A stretch of DNA of 64,000 nt from Alphaproteobacteria bacterium MarineAlpha5_Bin12 (GCA_002937855.1 PTKS01000005.1:1-64000), one strand, 5' to 3'. Shown: positions 1 to 8,061, counted from the stretch's first letter. The notes: generated from the sequence alone by a model not told the origin. Translations and numbers: made by a program.

Positions 1-132
1 AAATGTAGCGGCGTATCTTTTTAAATCTTCAGCTTCTATCGCAGTATATACTGTTAAAGAACCTGCATTAGCATTTGTTAAACCTAAAAAAAATAAAGCT
101 ACAGCACTTATTGTAGTTAATATTTTATTCAT
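1..132 (-). CDS. phnS2: Phosphonate-type ABC transporter substrate-binding protein, 5' fragment
   Basis: Only the first 44 codons lie in the window; the gene runs off the left edge. The peptide begins with a Lys-containing N-terminus and a hydrophobic stretch ending in NANA, a good signal peptidase site near residue 23. It continues with a mature start reading LTVYTAIEAEDLKRY, the typical opening of the periplasmic 2-aminoethylphosphonate-binding family (PhnS2/AepX type). A strong Shine-Dalgarno sequence, GGAGGT, sits about 3-5 bases upstream of the ATG. It resembles, but is not identical to, the complete binding protein at 1724-2755, so the island carries two paralogous receptors. The ligand is inferred from family and neighbours only. 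Confidence 0.8.
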   Translation of the reverse strand, partial: MNKILTTISAVALFFLGLTNANAGSLTVYTAIEAEDLKRYAATF

Positions 133-192
133 AGTACCTCCATATAAAGTAGGTCATTAAAGATGAATTTCTCTTTTAATTCAATACCAATT

Positions 193-222
193 ATCATATT
201 TATGTTAATAAGATGAAGTCAA
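193..222 (-). promoter_or_regulatory. Candidate sigma-70 promoter for the left-edge binding protein
   Basis: On the minus strand TTGACT is followed by an 18-base spacer and TATGAT, a good match to a housekeeping promoter. It lies in the 105-base gap between the DMT-family gene and the binding-protein gene. The receptor could therefore be transcribed separately from the upstream membrane protein. Sequence match only. Confidence 0.45.
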
Positions 223-237
223 TATATGACTAAAATC

Positions 238-1080
238 TTAGGAATTATATATTAAATAAATTCCTATAAAAAATATAAATCCTGAAAATAATCTAGTATA
301 TCCAATTCTTTCTTTTAGAAAAAGGTACCCTATCAACGAAGCAAATACAATACTTGATTCTCTCATTGAAGCAACAAACGCAATAGGAATCATTTTCATA
401 GACCATATAATAATTGCATAAGCACTAAACGAAATTATTGTTGCTAATAAAATAAGCATTAGATCTTTAAACCTGAGTTCAAACAATTCTTTTTTATTAC
501 TAAGGTAAGCATAAGTAATAGAAATCCACCCACTTAGAAAAAAATTCCAAACAATATAAGTAACAGTAGAGTCTGCGCTTCTAACCCCTGCGCCATCAGT
601 AAAAGTATAGATAGATATTATGAACGCAATGAAAAGAGATGTGGGTATAATTTTGATTCCCATCCCTATTTTAAAGTTTTCAAATGATAATAGAACTAAC
701 CCCAAACTAACCGTGAGAATTCCAATGATCCCCAGTAAAGGTATAGAGTCATTGATAAAGATTAATGACCAGAGTGTAACAAAGACAGGAGCGCAACCTC
801 TTGCTATAGGATAAATCACAGTCATATCGCCACGATTGTACATACTTCCCAAAAGAATAAAATACAAACTGTGCAATACGGCTGAGCAGAAAAGATAAAA
901 CCATGTTATTCCTTGTGGCAGGTCGACAAAAAAGATTATTGGAAAAAAAATAATACTTTGAAAAAAAACTTTAACAGCAATTCCAACTAGAGAGTTATTT
1001 AGAGATTTGATTATAATATTCCATAAAGTGTGAAGTAAAGCAGCAAAGAATACTAATAAATATATTGAGGTGCTTGTCAT
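238..1080 (-). CDS. DMT/EamA-family membrane protein of the phosphonate cluster
   Basis: A 280-residue, very hydrophobic protein with about ten predicted membrane helices in two repeated halves, as in the EamA/drug-metabolite transporter superfamily. Features such as the early LLHTLWN segment and YPIARG near residue 92 recall the subfamily repeatedly found in phosphonate-utilisation operons (TIGR03340-type membrane protein). That assignment is from memory of the family and needs a profile search. The gene lies between a phosphonate-type binding protein downstream and a divergent PhnZ-like oxygenase, with only 26 bases separating the two divergent starts. Likely role: inner-membrane import or export of a phosphonate-related metabolite; the substrate is unknown. 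Confidence 0.8.
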   Translation of the reverse strand: MTSTSIYLLVFFAALLHTLWNIIIKSLNNSLVGIAVKVFFQSIIFFPIIFFVDLPQGITWFYLFCSAVLHSLYFILLGSMYNRGDMTVIYPIARGCAPVFVTLWSLIFINDSIPLLGIIGILTVSLGLVLLSFENFKIGMGIKIIPTSLFIAFIISIYTFTDGAGVRSADSTVTYIVWNFFLSGWISITYAYLSNKKELFELRFKDLMLILLATIISFSAYAIIIWSMKMIPIAFVASMRESSIVFASLIGYLFLKERIGYTRLFSGFIFFIGIYLIYNS

Positions 1081-1106
1081 TGCTTGAATAATTATTTAAT
1101 TATAGT

Positions 1107-1670
1107 ATGTATAATATAGTGGACGCAAATATAGTATCAAAAATTCTTGGATTACTAGAAACTAAAGGGAAAGACCTTCAATATGGTAATGAAAATGTCA
1201 CCCAATTGGAGCACGCGTTGCAATGCGCCGAATTAGCTGAAAAGAAAAATTTTTCACCAGAAGTTATTACTGCCGCACTACTGCATGATATTGGGCATTT
1301 ATTATATGATGGAAAAGACCCTATCTATCAGGGAAAAGATGGATATCATGAGGAGCTAGGAGCAGATTATTTATCAGAATTTTACGGTGAAGAGGTGATA
1401 AGACCAATAAGAGCTCATGTAGATTGTAAAAGATATTTATCTGCAGTGGAGGAAGAGTATTATAGTCTTTTGTCTGAGGCTTCAAAAATTTCTCTGGATG
1501 CCCAAGGAGGTCCTTTTACAAAAGAAGAAGCAGAAGAATTTATTAAAAAACCCCATATGAAAGAAGCCGTAGAGTTAAGGCGTTTAGACGATGAAGCAAA
1601 GATTCTCAATAAAAAAACGCCAAATTTATTTCATTTTAAACACTACCTCGAAGAATCATTAAAAAATTAA
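1107..1670 (+). CDS. phnZ: PhnZ-like HD-domain phosphonate oxygenase
   Basis: A 187-residue HD-domain protein of the PhnZ class. These mixed-valent di-iron oxygenases cleave the C-P bond of (R)-2-amino-1-hydroxyethylphosphonate to glycine and phosphate. The di-iron ligands known for PhnZ are visible in register: H36, H60-D61, H64, H81, H104 and D161. The substrate-gating pair Tyr/Glu is also present as Y26 and E29 within YGNENVTQLEH. The length matches PhnZ (about 190). The usual partner, the 2-oxoglutarate hydroxylase PhnY, is not in the window. TmpB-type relatives that act on trimethylated substrates are an alternative. The adjacent importer supports phosphonate catabolism. The gene ends in a hairpin shared with the convergent binding protein. 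Confidence 0.85.
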   Translation: MYNIVDANIVSKILGLLETKGKDLQYGNENVTQLEHALQCAELAEKKNFSPEVITAALLHDIGHLLYDGKDPIYQGKDGYHEELGADYLSEFYGEEVIRPIRAHVDCKRYLSAVEEEYYSLLSEASKISLDAQGGPFTKEEAEEFIKKPHMKEAVELRRLDDEAKILNKKTPNLFHFKHYLEESLKN

Positions 1671-1679
1671 TCTAAAAAA

Positions 1680-1703
1680 ATGGGGATACAATTGTACCCC
1701 CAT
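1680..1703 (-). terminator. Intrinsic terminator between convergent phnZ-like and binding-protein genes
   Basis: The stem ATGGGG.TAC / GTA.CCCCAT has one A-C mismatch and an AATT loop. On the minus strand it is followed by a run of seven T, a classic intrinsic terminator for the binding-protein gene. On the plus strand the downstream side is AT-rich but lacks a clean T run. It is one of few clear terminators in the window. Confidence 0.7.
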
Positions 1704-1723
1704 AATTAATTTATAAAATACGA

Positions 1724-2755
1724 TTAATTTTTTGGCTCAGTTTTACCGTCGTATCTTTTTTTCCATTCAGCGACAATTCGATCTTTATTTGCAGCTGCCC
1801 AAACAAAATCATTGTTAATTAGTTTTGCTTGAACTTCATCATAAAAATCTGGCAACTCAGGATCTTTTGTTACTTTCGAAGGATCAGCTATAATGGACTG
1901 ACGTTCTCCAAACAGTTTCATACCATCACCTAAAGTCCAATCCATTAATGTTTTAGCATCTTCTAGATTATCAGTTCCTTTCATTATTGCTACCACTTGC
2001 ATTTCCCAACCAATTCCTTCTTCAGGAATGATCATGTCAATAGGTGCACCAGCTTTAATAACTTTGATTGCTCTACCAGGCCAAGAAATTCCGATTGTAA
2101 ATTCACCTGCGCCGGCTTGTTTACAAGGTTTTGAACCTGAGTGTGTATAAACAGCTATATTTTCATGAAGCGCATCCATGTATTCCCAAGCTTCTTCCTC
2201 GCCCCATATTTGCATCCAACTTGAAGCATCTAAAAAACCCGTTCCTGATGAAGCAGGATTAGGCATAGAAATATGACCTTTGTAAATTGGATTCGTTAAT
2301 TCAGCCCAAGTAGTTGGTTTTGGTAAACCATGCTTTTCTGCTTCTATACGATTCCAACATATACAACCTGCCCAACCATAATTACCAACCCAAGTTACAG
2401 GAGCAGTATTATCAACATATCTTTGATCAATCGCATCCATACCTTTAGGGGTATATTCTACAAACATTCCCTCAGCTTCCATATTAAGAGCGACAGTAGC
2501 AGCCATCTCAAATAAAAAATCTGCTTGAGGATTATCCTTTTCGGCCATCATTTTTGCCGCCATTGTTCCAGTAGATTCACGAACAACATTAACTTTTATA
2601 TCTGGATGTGCTTTTTGAAACTCATCCATATAATGTTTTAAATTATCTGCATCAGTACTTGAATAAACTAGCAATTCACCCGCATTAGCATTCATATTCA
2701 ATGTAATTAATGAAAAAAACATTAAAGAAATAAAAAATTTTTTAATTAATTTCAT
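1724..2755 (-). CDS. phnS2: 2-aminoethylphosphonate-type ABC transporter substrate-binding protein
   Basis: A periplasmic binding protein of 343 residues. I place the start at the ATG at 2755, because a GGAGGG Shine-Dalgarno sits just ahead of it. A further in-frame ATG four codons upstream overlaps that Shine-Dalgarno and is unlikely to be used. The N-terminus is a signal peptide ending NANA before GELLVYSS. The fold is the ABC extracellular solute-binding class used for iron, spermidine and 2-aminoethylphosphonate (PhnS2/AepX). The gene is divergent from the ATPase and permease genes, from which 121 bases separate it, and presumably supplies their receptor. An Fe(III) ligand is the main alternative; the PhnZ-like neighbour favours a phosphonate. 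Confidence 0.85.
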   Translation of the reverse strand: MKLIKKFFISLMFFSLITLNMNANAGELLVYSSTDADNLKHYMDEFQKAHPDIKVNVVRESTGTMAAKMMAEKDNPQADFLFEMAATVALNMEAEGMFVEYTPKGMDAIDQRYVDNTAPVTWVGNYGWAGCICWNRIEAEKHGLPKPTTWAELTNPIYKGHISMPNPASSGTGFLDASSWMQIWGEEEAWEYMDALHENIAVYTHSGSKPCKQAGAGEFTIGISWPGRAIKVIKAGAPIDMIIPEEGIGWEMQVVAIMKGTDNLEDAKTLMDWTLGDGMKLFGERQSIIADPSKVTKDPELPDFYDEVQAKLINNDFVWAAANKDRIVAEWKKRYDGKTEPKN

Positions 2756-2782
2756 TTTACCCTCCATTTAAAGACATGATAT

Positions 2783-2800
2783 TTGTAACAAATATTACAA
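2783..2800. promoter_or_regulatory. Inverted repeat in the divergent transporter promoter region
   Basis: TTGTAACAAATATTACAA is a perfect 6-6-6 inverted repeat (TTGTAA/TTACAA). It lies in the 121-base region between the divergent binding protein and the importer ATPase. Its position suits an operator controlling both directions. The TGTAA-N6-TTACA geometry resembles CRP/FNR-family and some GntR-family sites, so the regulator cannot be named. It does not fit the 11-base direct-repeat pattern of a PHO box. Confidence 0.35.
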
Positions 2801-2876
2801 GATTGTGAATAATTATTTATAAATAAATATGTATTTATATATGATATTGGCTATTATAAGGTTGTAGGAATATTAT

Positions 2877-3956
2877 ATGACAGAAAGTAGTGACGATTCT
2901 TATCTAAAAGTTAAAAATTTATCTAAATCTTTTGGTTCATTTGAGGCTATTAAAAATATTTCTATTAATATTAAAGAAGGAGAATTTGTTTGTTTTCTTG
3001 GACCATCAGGATGTGGAAAAACAACTTTATTAAGATGTATTGCAGGATTGGAAATACAATCTGCAGGATTAGTTTTTCAAAAAAATAAGGACATATCCAA
3101 TCTACCTCCCTCAAATAGGGATTTTGGAATTGTATTTCAATCTTATGCGCTTTTTCCCAATCTAAGTGTATTTTCAAATATTGCTTATGGTTTAATAAAC
3201 AATAAATGGAAAAGAGAAGATATTAAAAAAAGAGTTGGTGAGTTACTCAGCCTAGTCAATCTTACTGAACATTCATCAAAATATCCCAGTCAATTATCTG
3301 GCGGTGAACAACAACGTGTGGCTTTAGCGAGAGCTCTTGCGACATCTCCTGGACTATTATTGTTAGATGAACCGTTGTCAGCTTTAGACGCTAAAGTAAG
3401 GGTTTTTTTAAGAAAGCAAATCAGAGATTTACAAAGAAAACTTGGAGTGACAACCATTATGGTTACCCACGATCAAGAAGAAGCACAAACCATGGCTGAT
3501 AGGATATTTGTTATGAAAGATGGTGAAATCATACAGTCTGGAACTCCAAATGAAATATATACTAAAGCCAACTCTCCTTTCATTGCCTCTTTTATTGGAA
3601 GTATGAATTTTATTCCTGCAGTTGTTTCAAATTCTGATAAAGTACAATGTAATAATGTTGAGTTAAGTTGTAATACAGTGAATTTTAAACAGAATGACTC
3701 TGTGCAAATTGCAATTAGGCCAGAAGATATACAAATTAAAAAAGAAAACCCTGATGACAATATCTTACCAGCTACAATAAAAGAAATAGAATTTTTGGGT
3801 TCTTTTCAAAGAGTTTATTTTGAATCTAAAAATCTTACGGGTGATTTAATTATGGTAGATATTCCAAGTTCAAATGCCAGAAAAACCAAATTAAATATTA
3901 ATCAAGAGATAGATTTATATTTTTCTAAAGAAGACGTAAGAGTTTATCCAGTTTAA
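2877..3956 (+). CDS. phnT2: Phosphonate-type ABC transporter ATPase
   Basis: A 359-residue ATPase of the MalK/PotA/FbpC-like importer class that energises uptake at the inner membrane. Walker A GPSGCGKT is at 42-49, the Q-loop Gln at 88, the signature LSGGEQQ at 140-146, Walker B ending D164-E165, and the H-loop His at 197. The last 110 residues form a TOBE-like regulatory domain. A TAGGA ribosome-binding site precedes the ATG by about six bases. The fused double permease follows after 12 bases, so both are one operon. PhnT2/AepV is the likely identity; an iron or spermidine importer cannot be fully excluded from sequence alone. Confidence 0.88.
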   Translation: MTESSDDSYLKVKNLSKSFGSFEAIKNISINIKEGEFVCFLGPSGCGKTTLLRCIAGLEIQSAGLVFQKNKDISNLPPSNRDFGIVFQSYALFPNLSVFSNIAYGLINNKWKREDIKKRVGELLSLVNLTEHSSKYPSQLSGGEQQRVALARALATSPGLLLLDEPLSALDAKVRVFLRKQIRDLQRKLGVTTIMVTHDQEEAQTMADRIFVMKDGEIIQSGTPNEIYTKANSPFIASFIGSMNFIPAVVSNSDKVQCNNVELSCNTVNFKQNDSVQIAIRPEDIQIKKENPDDNILPATIKEIEFLGSFQRVYFESKNLTGDLIMVDIPSSNARKTKLNINQEIDLYFSKEDVRVYPV

Positions 3957-3968
3957 TTTATTAATGAT

Positions 3969-5678
3969 ATGAATTTTTTTAATTTCGCTAATATTCGTCG
4001 AGGAAAAGATTCCAGTGATAGAGTGGGACAGTTTATGTTGGTTTCTTATATAATTCTTTTCTTATTATTTTTAGTTCTACCTTTAGGAGCATTGATCTCA
4101 AAGAGCCTAGAAAACAAAGACGGGGATTTTATTGGACTTGCAAACTATAACTTGTACCTTCAAGAACCTGCCTTATTTCAATCACTTTATAATAGTTTGT
4201 TTGTTGCAATTAGCTCAACAATAATTGTGGTTGTACTGGCATTTTTGTTTTCTTATGCTCTGACAAGAACTTGCATGCCTTTCAAAGGATTTTTTAAGTT
4301 GATAGCCTTAATACCATTACTCAGTCCTTCAATTCTTGCAGCAATAGCCCTTGTATATTGGTTTGGGAATCAAGGTGTTTTGAAAGAAATGTTATTGGGA
4401 AAATCCATATATGGTCCAATTGGTATAATTATGGCTTCTGTTTATTGGACCTTCCCACATGCGCTTATAATATTAACGACATCTTTATCGTTATCTGACT
4501 CACGTCTATATGAAGCTGCAGAAGTTTTAAAAACTTCTAAACTGAGAGCATTTTTTACAATTACTATTCCTGGCGCTAGATATGGAATTATAAGTACTGC
4601 CTTCGTTATTTTTACGCAAGTTTTTACTGATTTTGGAGTCCCAAAAGTTATAGGAGGAAATTATAATGTGCTCGCTACTGACATTTATAAAGAAGTTGTA
4701 GGTATGCAAAATTTCCAAATGGGAGCTGTGATCTCTATGGTTTTATTAGTTCCTGCCATGATAGCTTTTTTTATCGATCGTTATTCAAGAAAAAAACAAA
4801 TTTCATTACTCACTTCGAGATCAGTAGTTTTTAAACCAAAAAAACATTTTAAGGTTGATATGATTATGCTCGCCTTTTGTTCTTTATTGGCATTAATTAT
4901 TATATTGATGATTGGTATGGCTCAATACGGTGCAATAGTTAAATTTTGGCCTTATAATTTAAACTTCACACTAAAAAATTATAACTTTGAAGTAGCTGGA
5001 CTTGGATGGGATTCATTTTATAATTCAGTTCGACTTGCTTTTTATACAGCAATTTTTGGAACTATCATTATTTTTGTAGGTTCATATTTGATTGAAAAAT
5101 TAAGAATAAATGATGGAATGCGGAACCTTGTTCAATTTTTTGCTCTTATGCCTATGGCTGTGCCGGGGCTTGTGTTGGGTTTGGCTTATATCTTTTTCTT
5201 TAATGCAAAAGACAATCCATTAAACTTTATTTATGCAACTATGATTATTTTGGTCGTTAATACAATAGTTCATTTTTATACCGTATCTCATTTAACCGCT
5301 GTTACAGCTTTGAAACAAATGGATAAAGAATTTGAATCCGTTTCACTGTCATTGAAAATTCCTATTTATAAAATGTTTTGGAGAGTCACGTTACCCGTTT
5401 GTTTGCCACCAATTTTTGATATTTCAATTTATTTATTTGTCAACGCTATGACGACGGTGTCAGGAGTGATTTTTCTTTATTCTTATGACACTACCTTAGC
5501 GTCAGTCTCCGCTATTCACTTGGATGAACAGGGAGAAGTGGCTAAGGCTGCAGCAATGGCTATGTTAATAGTTTATGTCTCAGTTGCAGTTCGATTAACT
5601 CATACAATCATTACAAAAAAAGTACTGCGAAAAACACAAGCGTGGCGATACAACATAATCGATACTAAATTAGATTAA
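3969..5678 (+). CDS. phnU2: Phosphonate-type ABC transporter fused double permease
   Basis: A 569-residue inner-membrane protein with about twelve helices in two tandem binding-protein-dependent permease domains. Each half carries an EAA-type ATPase-coupling loop: one starts EAAEVLKTSKLRAFF near residue 180, the other EFESVSLSLKIPIYK near 455. A single fused permease of this size is typical of the PhnU2/AepW and FbpB families, and no second permease gene is needed. It follows the ATPase by 12 bases and precedes a CX5R phosphatase by 20. There is no strong ribosome-binding site, consistent with co-transcription and possible translational coupling. Confidence 0.88.
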   Translation: MNFFNFANIRRGKDSSDRVGQFMLVSYIILFLLFLVLPLGALISKSLENKDGDFIGLANYNLYLQEPALFQSLYNSLFVAISSTIIVVVLAFLFSYALTRTCMPFKGFFKLIALIPLLSPSILAAIALVYWFGNQGVLKEMLLGKSIYGPIGIIMASVYWTFPHALIILTTSLSLSDSRLYEAAEVLKTSKLRAFFTITIPGARYGIISTAFVIFTQVFTDFGVPKVIGGNYNVLATDIYKEVVGMQNFQMGAVISMVLLVPAMIAFFIDRYSRKKQISLLTSRSVVFKPKKHFKVDMIMLAFCSLLALIIILMIGMAQYGAIVKFWPYNLNFTLKNYNFEVAGLGWDSFYNSVRLAFYTAIFGTIIIFVGSYLIEKLRINDGMRNLVQFFALMPMAVPGLVLGLAYIFFFNAKDNPLNFIYATMIILVVNTIVHFYTVSHLTAVTALKQMDKEFESVSLSLKIPIYKMFWRVTLPVCLPPIFDISIYLFVNAMTTVSGVIFLYSYDTTLASVSAIHLDEQGEVAKAAAMAMLIVYVSVAVRLTHTIITKKVLRKTQAWRYNIIDTKLD

Positions 5679-5698
5679 ATAATTAAATTAACAAAACC

Positions 5699-6220
5699 AT
5701 GGAGATCAAATCTTATGACTATGTTCAACCAAAAGAAGTGAAGGGTAAGATTTTTTTAACCTGTTTTCCTGGGAGAAACGGTGAACAAATTTCATTTGTG
5801 GAAAGTATATTTTTAAATGAGTTAAATAATTTTTTTTCTCAAAATTGCAGTACAGTAGTTAGTTTAGTTGAAGATATTGAATTGAACAAACTGTGTGATA
5901 AAAAATTTTTTGTACGTACGATCTATTCTAAGAATTTGAAGTGGATACATTTGCCAATTGAAGATTTAAAAGCTCCTGATCATAAATTTGTTGATAAATG
6001 GCAAATAACAAAAGCATTATTAAAAAATGATTTAATAGATGGAAAAAATATTGTTTTGCATTGTATGGGAGGAAAGGGACGTTCAGGAACCATAGCTGCT
6101 ATTCTTTTAATGGAGTTTGGTGAGAATAATAAGAAAGCAATAGAGATTGTTAGAAAAAATAGAAAAGGTGCGATAGAGACAAAAAAACAAGAAGACTTTA
6201 TATTATCTTATAGCAAATAA
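5699..6220 (+). CDS. CX5R cysteine phosphatase in the phosphonate importer operon
   Basis: A 173-residue protein of the protein-tyrosine/dual-specificity phosphatase superfamily. The P-loop HCMGGKGRSG carries nucleophile C122 and R128. Asp 89 or Asp 94, in the IEDLKAPD segment, is in position to be the general acid. There is no signal peptide, so it is cytoplasmic. It is the last gene of the importer operon, 20 bases after the permease, and ends 8 bases from the convergent pit gene. CDKN3/KAP-like phosphatases have this compact form. Its substrate is unknown. Dephosphorylation of a small phospho-metabolite from phosphonate breakdown is as plausible as protein dephosphorylation, and this is inference from context. 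Confidence 0.8.
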   Translation: MEIKSYDYVQPKEVKGKIFLTCFPGRNGEQISFVESIFLNELNNFFSQNCSTVVSLVEDIELNKLCDKKFFVRTIYSKNLKWIHLPIEDLKAPDHKFVDKWQITKALLKNDLIDGKNIVLHCMGGKGRSGTIAAILLMEFGENNKKAIEIVRKNRKGAIETKKQEDFILSYSK

Positions 6221-6228
6221 ATTAATTG

Positions 6229-7281
6229 TTAAATTTTAATTCCAGCGCCAAATATGTTTTCTAAAATGAATAATATAATTATAGCGACAAAAGCAGCAAT
6301 AACTGGCAACACAACCCATCCTAAAGAAATTCGACCTGCGATTGACCATTGAACTTCTTTTCCACCTTTTAATAATCCAATACCTATTACTGCTCCTATA
6401 ACTGCTTGAGAGCTAGAGACGGGAACAAGAGGGATGGATGGCAAATTCAGGGATTGGAGAAAACTACTTATTCCTTGTGATGCAAACAAAAATAAGACAA
6501 TTGAATGAGAAATTACAACTATAAAGGCAGCAACAGGAGACATTTTTAATAAGTCATTCCCCACTGTATACATAACTTTTTTAGAGTATGTAAATACACC
6601 GACTGCAATTGCCAGCCCACCTAAAAGAAACAACTGTTCCTTTGAAGAAAATGTAAATAAGTTTATCAGATTAATATCAGAAAAGGGTGCTATAGGTACA
6701 AATACTCCCATTACATTCGCAATATTGTTTGCACCCAAACTATAGGCTCCAAATGCGCCAGCTAACAAAAGTGCTGTTCTGGTATATGCGTCAACGCGGA
6801 GAATATGTAATTTACTATTATTCAATAATTTTTTTGTCACAGTATAAAAAAACATCGCGATGAGCCCAGCGATGATTGGACATAGTATCCATGTACTTAG
6901 AATGGTAATTAACACTTTTATATTGGTTGAGGATCCAGTGTATAAATTCCACCCAACTATTGCGCCAACAATCGCTTGTGTGGTAGATACAGGTAATCCA
7001 AATTTGGTCATTATATATACTGATAAGCCAGCAGCTACACACGCCGCAAAAGCTCCAGGAAGTGCATTAATAGAACCAAGCTTGCTCAATGTCTCAGTTG
7101 TGCCCGACCCACTTATAATTGCACCCAATATAACAAATAAACTACAAACAATAGCAGCTGTCTTAAATCGTACCATTCGCGTACCCACTGCAGTGCCAAA
7201 AACATTTGCTGCATCATTTGCACCTAGAGACCAACCTAGAAACAATCCACCTGTTAGAAAAATAATTGTCAGTAGGTCCAT
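6229..7281 (-). CDS. pit: PiT-family low-affinity inorganic phosphate transporter
   Basis: A 350-residue membrane protein of the PiT family (phosphate:cation symport). The family signature occurs twice, once per inverted half: GANDAANVFGT at 20-30 and GANNIANVMG near residue 182. Paired PVSTTQA and PVSSSQA re-entrant loop motifs also mark the two halves. About ten helices are visible. It starts 8 bases after the DUF47 gene, the usual PhoU-like partner of Pit, forming a two-gene operon. The 3' end nearly meets the convergent phosphatase. Candidate PHO-box control lies upstream of the DUF47 gene. Confidence 0.93.
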   Translation of the reverse strand: MDLLTIIFLTGGLFLGWSLGANDAANVFGTAVGTRMVRFKTAAIVCSLFVILGAIISGSGTTETLSKLGSINALPGAFAACVAAGLSVYIMTKFGLPVSTTQAIVGAIVGWNLYTGSSTNIKVLITILSTWILCPIIAGLIAMFFYTVTKKLLNNSKLHILRVDAYTRTALLLAGAFGAYSLGANNIANVMGVFVPIAPFSDINLINLFTFSSKEQLFLLGGLAIAVGVFTYSKKVMYTVGNDLLKMSPVAAFIVVISHSIVLFLFASQGISSFLQSLNLPSIPLVPVSSSQAVIGAVIGIGLLKGGKEVQWSIAGRISLGWVVLPVIAAFVAIIILFILENIFGAGIKI

Positions 7282-7289
7282 AATATTTT

Positions 7290-7952
7290 TTATATTGATC
7301 TTTTAATTGAATAAATTTGTAATTCGTCCGCAATGTCTTCCGCTTGATCGGCTATCTGATCTATTTTTTCAACAAAGTATCGGAGATGCATTTTTTGATC
7401 AAGAGTTAGGTCAGATTTGAATATTTTTCGTTGCAGATCAGAAGTTTGTTTATCTGATTCCTTTTCATAAAAAGTAACTTTGTGCGCATTGTCACGCACA
7501 GTTTTAATATCTCGAAAAAATGATCTAACAGATATACATAATGATTCGGCGCTATCAATTACAACATCAGTTAAATTAATTAAATCATTATGAAAATCTT
7601 TAGGAAAGGCTGGTTTTTGAATTGAAAACCTGTAACAATTCCCCTGAATAAGCCCAATAATTTCATCTAGATGTTCCAATAGTCTCAATACATCACTTCT
7701 TGCATCAGGAATTAAGGTGTCTTCATATAAAGCGGTTTCCACCTCTTTTTTAATCTTATCAGCCTTACTTTCCATTGAGCTTACCTGCTCTACCATTTTA
7801 TCAAAATTATTCCCTGAACCATTTGATAAATAATCACGAATTGCTTTTTTAAAAATTAAACCTACTTCAGATACTGTATTAACAAATTCATCAATTTGCC
7901 TTTCTAACTCTTTAGATTGACTGAAAAGTGATTTTGATTTTAATCCAAACAT
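7290..7952 (-). CDS. DUF47/PhoU-like Pit accessory protein
   Basis: A 220-residue, all-helical, charged cytoplasmic protein of the DUF47 (PhoU-like) family, which modulates Pit phosphate transporters. Helical segments rich in Glu/Lys/Asp include EQVSSMESKADKIKKEV and DQIADQAEDIADELQ near the C-terminus, the typical metal-binding E/D-rich faces of PhoU folds. It is the first gene of the pit operon with 8 bases to the transporter. A PHO-box-like repeat lies 36 bases upstream of its start, so phosphate-starvation control is likely. Confidence 0.9.
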   Translation of the reverse strand: MFGLKSKSLFSQSKELERQIDEFVNTVSEVGLIFKKAIRDYLSNGSGNNFDKMVEQVSSMESKADKIKKEVETALYEDTLIPDARSDVLRLLEHLDEIIGLIQGNCYRFSIQKPAFPKDFHNDLINLTDVVIDSAESLCISVRSFFRDIKTVRDNAHKVTFYEKESDKQTSDLQRKIFKSDLTLDQKMHLRYFVEKIDQIADQAEDIADELQIYSIKRSI

Positions 7953-7987
7953 TATAATATATGCCTATATAATAAATCTTTTAAAAT

Positions 7988-8005
7988 CTGTAATAAAAAT
8001 GTAAT
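7988..8005 (+). promoter_or_regulatory. PHO-box-like direct repeat between pit operon and SET gene
   Basis: CTGTAATAAAAATGTAAT contains two 7-base repeats, CTGTAAT and ATGTAAT, spaced exactly 11 bases start to start with an AT-rich spacer. This is the PhoB half-site geometry (CTGTCAT-N4-CTGTCAT), with A in place of C at the fifth position of both repeats. It lies between the divergent DUF47-pit operon and the SET-domain gene, so it could act on either. Phosphate transport beside it supports the call. PhoB itself is not in the window. Confidence 0.5.
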
Positions 8006-8061
8006 AAACTCTATATATTTTATTAATTTGTTAGGAAAATCCATAATTTAAAAAAATTATA

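Noticed and set aside
6860..7306. 148-codon open frame antisense to pit
   Set aside because: Runs opposite a clear PiT membrane protein; composition mirrors the real gene and no family features or ribosome-binding site are seen.
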